This document shows positions 1 to 5,488 of a DNA stretch of 12,023 bases, piece by piece. Source of the stretch: Fimbriimonadales bacterium (GTDB taxonomy: Bacteria; Armatimonadota; Fimbriimonadia; Fimbriimonadales; GBS-DC); contig JAOAFW010000126.1 in assembly GCA_026416065.1 (NCBI GenBank), positions 1-12,023 on the forward strand. The letters are read 5' to 3'. The stretch's first letter is position 1; every line of letters starts with the position of its first letter. The position numbers and the translations under genes were made by a program. A model generated the notes under the pieces. It was not told the origin of the DNA. It saw only the letters and a list, made by a program, of their open reading frames with translations, and did not search any database.

Positions 1-536
1 CGCTGGAGCCAGACCCGGTTGGGTACGCCGCCCGATAGTCGCACAGCAACCACATCGTAGATGCCAGCGGGCAAGCTCGGGATAGAGTAAGCGCCCCCGC
101 TGGGAACAGCGGTCGACTCGCCAATCGCAATCAACGCCTGCCCTCCGTTCAGTCCCTGTACAGAGCCGCTAACTGAGACGGTACTCGACGTGCTGCTGGC
201 GCAGGTCGCGTTGAATTGTGGTACTTCATTGAGGGTGGTATGCACGACATGCACGGTGGGTTTTGCCCCACCACATACATACGCGAGGGAGTAGCGTCCG
301 TCGGTCGCCGTCACGCGCGGCGCGCCGCTGAAGTTGCCTGCGCTGGCAAGGGTTTGCCATGCACCGCTTGAACCATCCTGGAACCCTACCCACTGTGCGT
401 TTTGGATACTCACCTGAACAGGTGTGCCCGGAAGATTGTTGCCCCCTCCGCCACCGCCCCCACCACAACCTGTGAGACCCAAAGAAGCTACCAGAATGCC
501 TGCAACACCCAAAACTGCATACGAAATCCTGTACAT
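1..536 (-). CDS. Secreted lipoprotein, C-terminus beyond window edge
   Basis: Partial gene; 178 codons are visible and the frame runs off the left edge. The start ATG at 536 follows an AGGAGG site by five bases. The N-terminus is a lipoprotein signal: a hydrophobic stretch (about residues 7-20), then the lipobox L-T-G-C with Cys24 as the predicted lipidated residue. Eight glycines follow directly (25-32), a flexible linker. Residues about 38-112 form a domain with QDG-x(4)-W, a DGRYSLAYVC strand and two cysteines (88, 112), reminiscent of lipoprotein beta domains whose function I cannot name. Residues about 119-170 look like a carboxypeptidase-regulatory-type beta sandwich (VSGSVQGL, then LPAGIYDVVAV). 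It probably sits in the periplasm or on the surface. It lies 106 bases downstream of rfbB on the same strand; co-transcription is possible but unproven. The lipoprotein call is solid; the function is unknown. Confidence 0.82.
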   Translation of the reverse strand, partial: MYRISYAVLGVAGILVASLGLTGCGGGGGGGGNNLPGTPVQVSIQNAQWVGFQDGSSGAWQTLASAGNFSGAPRVTATDGRYSLAYVCGGAKPTVHVVHTTLNEVPQFNATCASSTSSTVSVSGSVQGLNGGQALIAIGESTAVPSGGAYSIPSLPAGIYDVVAVRLSGGVPNRVWLQ

Positions 537-541
537 ACTTG

Positions 542-547
542 CCTCCT
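542..547 (-). promoter_or_regulatory. Ribosome binding site of the lipoprotein gene
   Basis: A perfect AGGAGG on the minus strand (CCTCCT on plus) ends five bases before ATG 536. It fixes the start of the lipoprotein gene. Confidence 0.85.
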
Positions 548-565
548 ATGCCGATTTGGACTCCT

Positions 566-583
566 GAAACCGATTAATGTTTC
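566..583. promoter_or_regulatory. Small dyad in the lipoprotein leader
   Basis: On plus, GAAAC and GTTTC are separated by eight bases (CGATTAAT), about 20-30 bases upstream of the ribosome site. It is AT-rich relative to its surroundings. It could be an operator or a short leader hairpin, but a 5-base arm is weak and chance is possible. The rest of the 537-642 gap holds no gene, and I see no convincing -35/-10 pair or terminator in it. Confidence 0.2.
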
Positions 584-642
584 CCGCAACAAAGCGAGAT
601 TCCTGCTCATAAAAGCACCGAGGAGCTAAAACAACAACAGGA

Positions 643-1665
643 TTATCTGCCCGTTTCCCTTCCAGCATACCACTGTTGCACAAATTGCCGATATTCTGCC
701 TGCTGCTGCAGAATCGGCTGCCACCATTCAGGATGCTGGGCGTACCATGACACAGTCTCCTGCAGAGCGGTTTCAAACTCCGCTTCGGGCTTCCAGCCTA
801 ATACACGCAGTTTGGTGTCGTCCAGTGCGTAGCGACGGTCATGTCCCGGTCGGTCCTGTACGAACTGAATCAGGCTTTCGGGTTTACCCAGTGTGTTCAA
901 GATAATACGCGAAACCTCTATATTAGTCCGTTCATTGCCTCCGGCGATGTTATACGCTTCGCCAATTTGTCCCTTGTGGAGAACGGTATCAATGGCGCGT
1001 ACATGGTCGCCCACATACAGCCAGTCGCGCTGCTGCTGACCATCGCCGTAGAGGGGTAGCGGCTGGTCGTGTAAAGCCCGCACCGTAAAAAACGGGATGA
1101 GTTTTTCGGGGTACTGGCGGGGTCCGAACGTGTTGCTGGGGCGCACAATGAGCACGGGCACGCCATAGGTGCGATAGTACGCCTGCGCGAGCAAGTCGGC
1201 GCCTGCCTTGCTGGCGGCGTAGGGACTGCTGGGCTGTAGGGGCGATTGCTCGGTAAATGCACCTTGCTCTGCCGAGCCGTACACCTCGTCGGTGCTGATA
1301 TGCACAAACCGCTCTATTCCTGTCCGACGCGCCGCCTCCAGCATTACGAAGGTGCCATAAACATCAGTCGTGATGAAAGCATCGGGGTCTAAAATCGAGC
1401 GGTCTACATGCGTCTCGGCGGCGAAGTGGACGACATAGTCCACCCCTTGCATCGCTTCGTACACTGCTTGCTTATCGCGCACATCGGCATGAATGAAGGC
1501 AAAATTCGAGTTATTCTCCAGCGCCGCGAGGTTTTCGCGTCTGCCAGCGTAGGTTAGCACGTCCAGCACGCGCAGTGCATACTCCGGGTAGCGTGCTGCC
1601 AGATATTCGGTGAAATGGCTCCCGATGAACCCCGCGCCGCCCGTAATCAGCACCGTTTTAGTCAT
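643..1665 (-). CDS. rfbB: dTDP-glucose 4,6-dehydratase
   Basis: Converts dTDP-glucose to dTDP-4-keto-6-deoxyglucose, the step towards dTDP-rhamnose and other 6-deoxysugars of surface glycans; cytosolic, NAD+ bound. It is an extended short-chain dehydrogenase of 340 residues, normal for the family. Visible motifs: Rossmann GGAGFIGS (9-16), DVLTYAG (35-41), HFAAETHVDRS (80-90), catalytic TDEVYG with Asp126-Glu127 (125-130), YxxxK with Tyr149 and Lys153, SNTFGPRQYPEKLIP (177-191) and DRPGHDRRYALD (271-282). The TDE triad and the PEKLIP and RPGHD motifs separate it from UDP-glucose 4-epimerases. I chose ATG 1665 because MTKTVLITGG matches family N-termini; the frame is open 30 bases further to a TTG. 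No Shine-Dalgarno is visible. TATCCT seven bases upstream could give a leaderless mRNA. No other rfb gene lies in the window. Confidence 0.93.
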   Translation of the reverse strand: MTKTVLITGGAGFIGSHFTEYLAARYPEYALRVLDVLTYAGRRENLAALENNSNFAFIHADVRDKQAVYEAMQGVDYVVHFAAETHVDRSILDPDAFITTDVYGTFVMLEAARRTGIERFVHISTDEVYGSAEQGAFTEQSPLQPSSPYAASKAGADLLAQAYYRTYGVPVLIVRPSNTFGPRQYPEKLIPFFTVRALHDQPLPLYGDGQQQRDWLYVGDHVRAIDTVLHKGQIGEAYNIAGGNERTNIEVSRIILNTLGKPESLIQFVQDRPGHDRRYALDDTKLRVLGWKPEAEFETALQETVSWYAQHPEWWQPILQQQAEYRQFVQQWYAGRETGR

Positions 1666-1749
1666 ACACCATAGGATACCCTGCCCGAAATCCAATCGTT
1701 TGGCACAAAAGTTGCTGTAGAGAGACTACGGATGGAGAGCAAAGCCTGC

Positions 1750-1783
1750 CCTCATAAGGAGGTTGCGACCGTTACTTATGAGG
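1750..1783. repeat. Inverted repeat in the divergent control region
   Basis: CCTCATAAG (1750-1758) and CTTATGAGG (1775-1783) are perfect 9-base complementary arms around a 16-base loop. With one bulged C the pairing extends to TGC/GCA outside. A minor GGT-TGCG-ACC stem can form in the loop. It lies about 65 bases upstream of thiS and 85 bases upstream of rfbB, so it could be an operator for either gene or part of a leader RNA. I found no match to the conserved core of the TPP riboswitch. Confidence 0.55.
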
Positions 1784-1792
1784 CAAGAGCGT

Positions 1793-1827
1793 GGGGCTGA
1801 GGGATTCCTCAGCCCCTTCCGCTTTTT
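1793..1827 (+). terminator. Strong GC hairpin with T-rich tail, terminator or attenuator
   Basis: GGGGCTGAGG (1793-1802) pairs perfectly with CCTCAGCCCC (1807-1816) around the loop GATT. TTCCGCTTTTT follows on plus, so it resembles an intrinsic terminator with an interrupted T-run. No annotated plus-strand gene ends here. It may end a short RNA starting upstream, insulate thiS, or attenuate a longer thiS leader. Confidence 0.5.
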
Positions 1828-1831
1828 CAGG

Positions 1832-1837
1832 TATAAT
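1832..1837 (+). promoter_or_regulatory. -10 box of the thiS operon (leaderless)
   Basis: A perfect TATAAT ends ten bases before the ATG of thiS, placing the expected transcription start on or within a few bases of the start codon. No Shine-Dalgarno lies before this ATG, consistent with a leaderless mRNA. No good -35 box is seen at the usual spacing; that position falls in the right arm of the hairpin at 1793-1816. Confidence 0.6.
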
Positions 1838-1847
1838 CCACCTGTCC

Positions 1848-2048
1848 ATGCGGGTACGCATCAACGGCAAAGAGCGCGAGCTGCCTGAAGGAACTACGCT
1901 ACTCCACCTGCTCAAGGAGCGCGGGATAGACCCCCGTGTGGTGGTAGTGGAATACAACTACGAAATTTTGCCCCGCGACCGCTACGGCGAAATCACCCTG
2001 CGTGCGGGCGACAACCTGGAGATAGTACAGATGACCGCAGGAGGCTGA
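1848..2048 (+). CDS. thiS: Sulfur carrier protein ThiS
   Basis: A 66-residue ubiquitin-fold sulfur carrier for thiamine thiazole synthesis. Its C-terminal Gly-Gly is adenylylated by ThiF-type enzymes and converted to a thiocarboxylate that donates sulfur to ThiG. Here the protein ends exactly in TAGG with Gly65-Gly66 as the last residues, and the N-terminus (MRVRINGKERELPEG) is typical of the family, as is the length. ATG 1848 was chosen because homologues start here. The frame is open to GTG 1791, but that would add 19 residues translated from the GC hairpin and promoter. First gene of a four-gene operon; thiO follows after two bases. No thiG, thiF or thiH is in the window. Confidence 0.92.
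   Translation: MRVRINGKERELPEGTTLLHLLKERGIDPRVVVVEYNYEILPRDRYGEITLRAGDNLEIVQMTAGG
2039..2044 (+). promoter_or_regulatory. Ribosome binding site of thiO inside thiS
   Basis: AGGAGG six bases before ATG 2051. It is formed by the last codons of thiS (GCA GGA GGC TGA), so the catalytic Gly-Gly codons double as the next gene's ribosome site. Translation of the two genes is probably coupled. Confidence 0.85.
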
Positions 2049-2050
2049 CC

Positions 2051-3154
2051 ATGCGTGCAATTGTCATCGGGGCAGGCATCATAGGCAGCGCAATTGCGCT
2101 GGAGCTTCGCCAGCGCGGGGTCGATGTCGCGCTTATCGAGAGTTATGCCGAGGGGGGGCATACTTCCGCCGCATCTGCTGGTATGGTGAATCCCTTCAGC
2201 CTGACGCCGGGAGATACCCCTGCCCTACCCTTTTATCTAAGCAGTCTCCGGATCTACCCTGAATGGGTTCGCAAACTGCACACACTCACCCAGATTGATG
2301 TAGAATGGCGGCAAGAGGGTTGCTTGCGTGTCGCCCTCACTCCTGCAGACGCCGCTCACCTGCAGCAAAATCTTGAGTGGATTCATCGCTATGAGCCTGA
2401 GGCTTCAGCAATTGGAACAGAACGCGCCTTAGCGTGGGAGCCTGCGTTGAATAAGGAAATTGAGGGCGTGGTGTACCTACCCAACGAAGGCTGGGTCAAC
2501 ACGGAGCGTCTCATGTCTGCGCTCCATCGCGCTGTAAAACTTAGTGGCACAAACTTATACACAGGGGTTCCTGTGCTGTGCATCGAACTGACAAACCAGC
2601 ACGTTCGTGGAGTACGTACAGCGCACGGGGTCATAGAGGGTGAAGCGATTGTTGTGGCAGCAGGCGCATGGGCAGGCGCGTTGTTGCAACCTCTGGGTGT
2701 CCATACCCCTGTGGAGCCGGTACGTGGCGTGATTCTGTGGCTGGGTGATCTGCCGGTTCCTGTGAGGCGCATCCTTTCTTCGCCTCAGGGCTACATCGTG
2801 CCCCGTGCCGATGGCACTGTACTGGTGGGCGCAACGCGCGAGCAGGCAGGCTACGACCTGCGCGCCTCTGCGGAAAGCTACGCCTACCTTGTGCAGGCAC
2901 TGGCGCATCTTGCCCCTCCCCTGCTCCACGCCACCGTCTTAGGGCACACCGTCGGACTGCGTCCTGACACGCCCGACCATAACCCTTATATTGGGGCGAT
3001 ACGGGGTTATGAGGGGCTTTATATCGCGGCAGGACACGCCTACCATGGCATCCTGATGGCACCTGCGACCGCCCTCGCCGTTGCCGACCTCGTGCTGAAT
3101 GGTGCGACCAGCCTTCCCATTCAGCCGTTCGACCCAAATCGATTTATGAGGTGA
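2051..3154 (+). CDS. thiO: Glycine oxidase ThiO, FAD-dependent
   Basis: A 367-residue flavoprotein of the D-amino-acid oxidase/DAO family. ThiO oxidises glycine to iminoglycine, the C-N unit that ThiG joins to deoxyxylulose phosphate and ThiS sulfur to make the thiazole of thiamine. Seen in the sequence: the FAD-binding GAGIIG (7-12) ending in acidic Glu30, TSAASAGMVNP (38-48), the second FAD contact VVAAGAW (201-207), and GLRPDTPDHNP (302-312), where Arg304 fits the substrate-carboxylate arginine of the family. AAGHAYHGILMAPATA (326-341) is the C-terminal FAD/DAO signature. Length matches known glycine oxidases. Being next to thiS argues for ThiO rather than another DAO member such as a D-amino-acid dehydrogenase. 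The stop codon lies inside the ribosome site of nadE. Confidence 0.88.
   Translation: MRAIVIGAGIIGSAIALELRQRGVDVALIESYAEGGHTSAASAGMVNPFSLTPGDTPALPFYLSSLRIYPEWVRKLHTLTQIDVEWRQEGCLRVALTPADAAHLQQNLEWIHRYEPEASAIGTERALAWEPALNKEIEGVVYLPNEGWVNTERLMSALHRAVKLSGTNLYTGVPVLCIELTNQHVRGVRTAHGVIEGEAIVVAAGAWAGALLQPLGVHTPVEPVRGVILWLGDLPVPVRRILSSPQGYIVPRADGTVLVGATREQAGYDLRASAESYAYLVQALAHLAPPLLHATVLGHTVGLRPDTPDHNPYIGAIRGYEGLYIAAGHAYHGILMAPATALAVADLVLNGATSLPIQPFDPNRFMR
3148..3154 (+). promoter_or_regulatory. Ribosome binding site of nadE overlapping the thiO stop
   Basis: GAGGTGA ends three bases before ATG 3158 and contains the thiO stop TGA. This suggests termination-reinitiation coupling. Confidence 0.7.
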
Positions 3155-3157
3155 ACT

Positions 3158-4024
3158 ATGCATACTTTTCCGGTTATTAAGCCTACGGTCTATGACCCGG
3201 GCTCGGACGAGCCGCTTCGAATCAACGCACCACTGGTTGCCGAGTGGCTTATCGAGTTTCTGCGGGACGAGGTACAGCGCCGTCGGGGTTTTAGCAAAGC
3301 CCTGTTGGGGTTGTCAGGCGGCGTGGACTCCTCGCTGGTGGCGTACCTGTGCGCCCGTGCGTTCGGTCCCGAGAACGTGTTCGCCTTCCTGATGCCCTAT
3401 AAAATCAGCAGCCCACAATCGCTGGAACACGGCATGCTGGTCGTGAACAAACTGGGCATCCACCATCGTGTGATTGAAATTACGCCGATGGTGGACGCCT
3501 ATCTGGAGCACTATGAACCCGATGCCACCCCGACACGCATCGGCAACGTCTGTGCTCGGATGCGCACGATTATCCTGTTTGATCAGTCCGCGAAGCTCAA
3601 CGCGCTGCCAATCGGCACCGGCAACAAGAGCGAACGGCTATTCGGCTACTTCACATGGCATGCGGACGACGCGCCGCCCGTTAACCCACTTGGCGACCTG
3701 TTCAAGACGCAAGTCTGGCAGCTGGCGCGATACATCGGCGTGCCCGAAGTCATCGTGGAAAAACCCGCCTCGGCAGACCTGATTGTCGGTCAAACCGACG
3801 AGGGCGACTTTGGCATCTCCTACCTGCGTGCAGACCGGATCCTGCACTACCTGACGCAGGGCTACTCCCCCGAACGGCTGGTCGAGATGGGCTTTCCCGA
3901 AGCGGATGTGCGCCTCGTGAAAAACAAGGTAGACAGCACGCACTGGAAGCGGCACTTGCCTACAGTGGCAATGCTCTCCACGACGGCAATCGGCGAGTAT
4001 TACTTACGACCTGTGGATTTTTAG
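3158..4024 (+). CDS. nadE: NAD+ synthetase, synthetase domain only
   Basis: Makes NAD+ from deamido-NAD+, ATP and ammonia (last step of NAD synthesis, cytosol). It is a 288-residue N-type ATP pyrophosphatase, the size of ammonia-using NadE rather than of the roughly 550-residue fused enzymes. Motifs: PP-loop SGGVDSS (53-59), GNVCARMR (129-136), GTGNKSE (153-159), PLGDLFKTQV (177-186), ASADLIVGQTDEG (204-216) and the C-terminal basic THWKRHLP (261-268). All key ATP-site motifs are intact. No glutaminase domain is fused to it, but the next gene, four bases on, encodes a nitrilase-fold protein. The pair probably forms a two-subunit glutamine-dependent enzyme (inference from gene order). Grouping with thiS-thiO makes this a cofactor operon. 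Confidence 0.93.
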   Translation: MHTFPVIKPTVYDPGSDEPLRINAPLVAEWLIEFLRDEVQRRRGFSKALLGLSGGVDSSLVAYLCARAFGPENVFAFLMPYKISSPQSLEHGMLVVNKLGIHHRVIEITPMVDAYLEHYEPDATPTRIGNVCARMRTIILFDQSAKLNALPIGTGNKSERLFGYFTWHADDAPPVNPLGDLFKTQVWQLARYIGVPEVIVEKPASADLIVGQTDEGDFGISYLRADRILHYLTQGYSPERLVEMGFPEADVRLVKNKVDSTHWKRHLPTVAMLSTTAIGEYYLRPVDF

Positions 4025-4028
4025 CACG

Positions 4029-4943
4029 ATGCCAATACATCACTTAGAAGGCACGCAGCGCCAGTTCAAGTTAGGTGTGGGGCAGTTCAAGCCCTTCAAG
4101 GGACACTACAAGCGCAACCTGGAGCAGATTGGACAAATGATGCGCCAGTCCCTCCAGGAAGGCGTTGATGTACTTGCGCTGCCGGAGACGGCAACCACTG
4201 GCTACTTTATCGAGGGCGGGGTGCGCGAGCTGGCGATGCCGGCAACGCAACTCCTGCGCGATCTTGCTTGCCTCTACGCCGACATGGAACCCGACCGTCC
4301 GATGGACATCTGTGTGGGCTTTTATGAATACTTAGACGGCGAGTACTTCAACTCTGCGCTTTATGCAACTTTAGAGCCAGAACCTGAACAGTCCCACCTT
4401 GTGCATGTGCATCAGAAGTTCTTCCTGCCCACCTACGGCGTGTTCGAGGAAGAGCGTTTCGTGGCGCGTGGGCGCGCACTGGAGGTGTTCCCCACACGCT
4501 TCGGTCGTGCATCTATTCTGATCTGTGAGGACGTGTGGCACTCGATCACCAGCACAATAGTCGCCCTGAAAGGTGCGCAGGTGCTTTATGTGCCCACCGC
4601 TTCCCCGGCACGCGGCTTCCGGGCGGAGCAGATCGAGAATGTAGAGGCGTATCGGCGTATGCTCACCCAAATTGCGGGCGAGCATACGATTTATGTGGCT
4701 CAATCGAGCTTGGTCGGGTTCGAGGGTGGTAAAGGGTTCGTTGGTGCGTCGTGGATTGTGGACCCCTTCGGCAAAGTGATGGCGCAGGGTCCCGTCAATC
4801 AGGAGGCGTTGCTGGTGGTTTCGTTCGATCTGGACGATGTGGCGATTGCGCGCGCGCAGCTGCCCCTGCTCTCCGATTTGCGTTCGGTTGTAGCCGATCT
4901 CGCCTTAGAGTTTGAGCAGCTGGCGCGCCGCAAACCGCTTTAG
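4029..4943 (+). CDS. Nitrilase-superfamily amidohydrolase, probable glutaminase subunit for NadE
   Basis: A 304-residue carbon-nitrogen hydrolase with the complete Glu-Lys-Cys triad: Glu53 in LPETATTGY, Lys130 in VHQKFFLPTYGVFEE and Cys166 in ILICEDVWH. A further conserved glutamate is at 140/141. N-terminal residues 13-20 (FKLGVGQF) form the first strand of the fold. By fold it cleaves a C-N bond of an amide. Its position four bases after nadE suggests it releases ammonia from glutamine for NadE, as the fused N-terminal domain does in glutamine-dependent NAD synthetases. It could instead be an unrelated amidase. No clear Shine-Dalgarno precedes ATG 4029, so translation is probably coupled to nadE. 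The stop lies two bases from the stop of the converging arginine decarboxylase gene. Confidence 0.82.
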   Translation: MPIHHLEGTQRQFKLGVGQFKPFKGHYKRNLEQIGQMMRQSLQEGVDVLALPETATTGYFIEGGVRELAMPATQLLRDLACLYADMEPDRPMDICVGFYEYLDGEYFNSALYATLEPEPEQSHLVHVHQKFFLPTYGVFEEERFVARGRALEVFPTRFGRASILICEDVWHSITSTIVALKGAQVLYVPTASPARGFRAEQIENVEAYRRMLTQIAGEHTIYVAQSSLVGFEGGKGFVGASWIVDPFGKVMAQGPVNQEALLVVSFDLDDVAIARAQLPLLSDLRSVVADLALEFEQLARRKPL

Positions 4944-4945
4944 CC

Positions 4946-5440
4946 TTACCACAGCGCGACGCCGGCGAACACAGTGGTGAAGAGATCCACCTGCGCCTCG
5001 ACCGCGACGACCTCCAGCCGCGCGATTTTGAGGTTGCGGTCCTCCATCGCTTCCTCTGCCATCGCAGCGACCAGTTCATGCACTTCACGCTCGGTCATAT
5101 ACCCCTCGGCTTCCATAATAACACCGACGGCGCCAGGGTCTGTCGGGAACGCCAGCGAGACGGCGGCCGCGATGGTGCGTCCTGCTTCATCCGAGCTAAA
5201 CACCCCGTAAGCCGTAGGCAACAGGCTCCCCTTGGGAGCCTCTACGGTGGGACGCAACTCTACGCCTGCCGGCAAGATGCTGGATACACGCAGCAGGTTG
5301 TAATCCGCGAACCCTGCCTGCCTTAATGCCCGATCAAACGAAACCAGCTCGAACGCCGAAACGCCGACGCCTGCTCCTGCGGTACAATACCGGGCAAGAC
5401 GCGGCAGCGAAGCAACGCTGACCTGAGGCATCGTCTGCAT
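4946..5440 (-). CDS. pdaD: Pyruvoyl-dependent arginine decarboxylase
   Basis: Decarboxylates arginine to agmatine, the entry to polyamines. The 164-residue proenzyme should self-cleave between Ser53 and Ser54 in RVSSILP, turning Ser54 into the pyruvoyl cofactor of the alpha subunit. Asn48, Ser53, Ser54, Ile55 and Glu110 line up with the active-site residues known from the Methanocaldococcus jannaschii enzyme (Asn47, Ser52, Ser53, Ile54, Glu109) with a constant offset of one, and the lengths are nearly equal (164 and 165). ATG 5440 was chosen because AGGAGG lies five bases upstream. The frame is open to a TTG at 5473, which would add 11 residues without a ribosome site. Last gene of the minus-strand cluster. 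No agmatinase or aminopropyltransferase gene is nearby, so its link to the envelope genes may be positional only. Confidence 0.93.
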   Translation of the reverse strand: MQTMPQVSVASLPRLARYCTAGAGVGVSAFELVSFDRALRQAGFADYNLLRVSSILPAGVELRPTVEAPKGSLLPTAYGVFSSDEAGRTIAAAVSLAFPTDPGAVGVIMEAEGYMTEREVHELVAAMAEEAMEDRNLKIARLEVVAVEAQVDLFTTVFAGVALW

Positions 5441-5445
5441 ATTAA

Positions 5446-5451
5446 CCTCCT
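5446..5451 (-). promoter_or_regulatory. Ribosome binding site of the arginine decarboxylase gene
   Basis: AGGAGG on minus (CCTCCT on plus), followed by TTAAT and then ATG 5440. It decides the start. Confidence 0.85.
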
Positions 5452-5473
5452 GTTCAGTAATTGAAACCAGCAA

Positions 5474-5488
5474 CCTTCTAATAGAAGG
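5474..5488. repeat. Short palindrome over the stop of the barrel gene
   Basis: CCTTCTA-A-TAGAAGG is a perfect 7-base dyad about one central base. It spans the last codons and TAG of the LptD-like gene and sits 23 bases before the next ribosome site. It is too small and lacks a T-run to be a convincing terminator, and part of it is coding sequence, so chance is likely. Confidence 0.25.

Noticed and set aside
537..642. Sigma-70 type promoter for the lipoprotein gene (TTGTTT, 16 bases, TATGAG on minus)
   Set aside because: Both boxes match poorly; not distinguishable from chance.
1791..1847. N-terminal extension of thiS
   Set aside because: It would translate the GC hairpin and TATAAT box; ThiS proteins begin at the MRVRING-like strand.
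1666..1847. TPP riboswitch before the thiamine genes
   Set aside because: The conserved CUGAGA and UGAUCUGG-type core elements are not found. CTGAGG in the hairpin arm is part of a perfect stem and does not fit the aptamer.
2631..3137. Open frame on minus opposite thiO
   Set aside because: Low-complexity Arg/Gly/Pro peptide with no motif; thiO has a full family signature in this stretch.
4960..4967. CGCCGGCG palindrome near the convergent junction as a terminator
   Set aside because: Eight-base self-complementary word inside coding sequence with no loop and no T-run.
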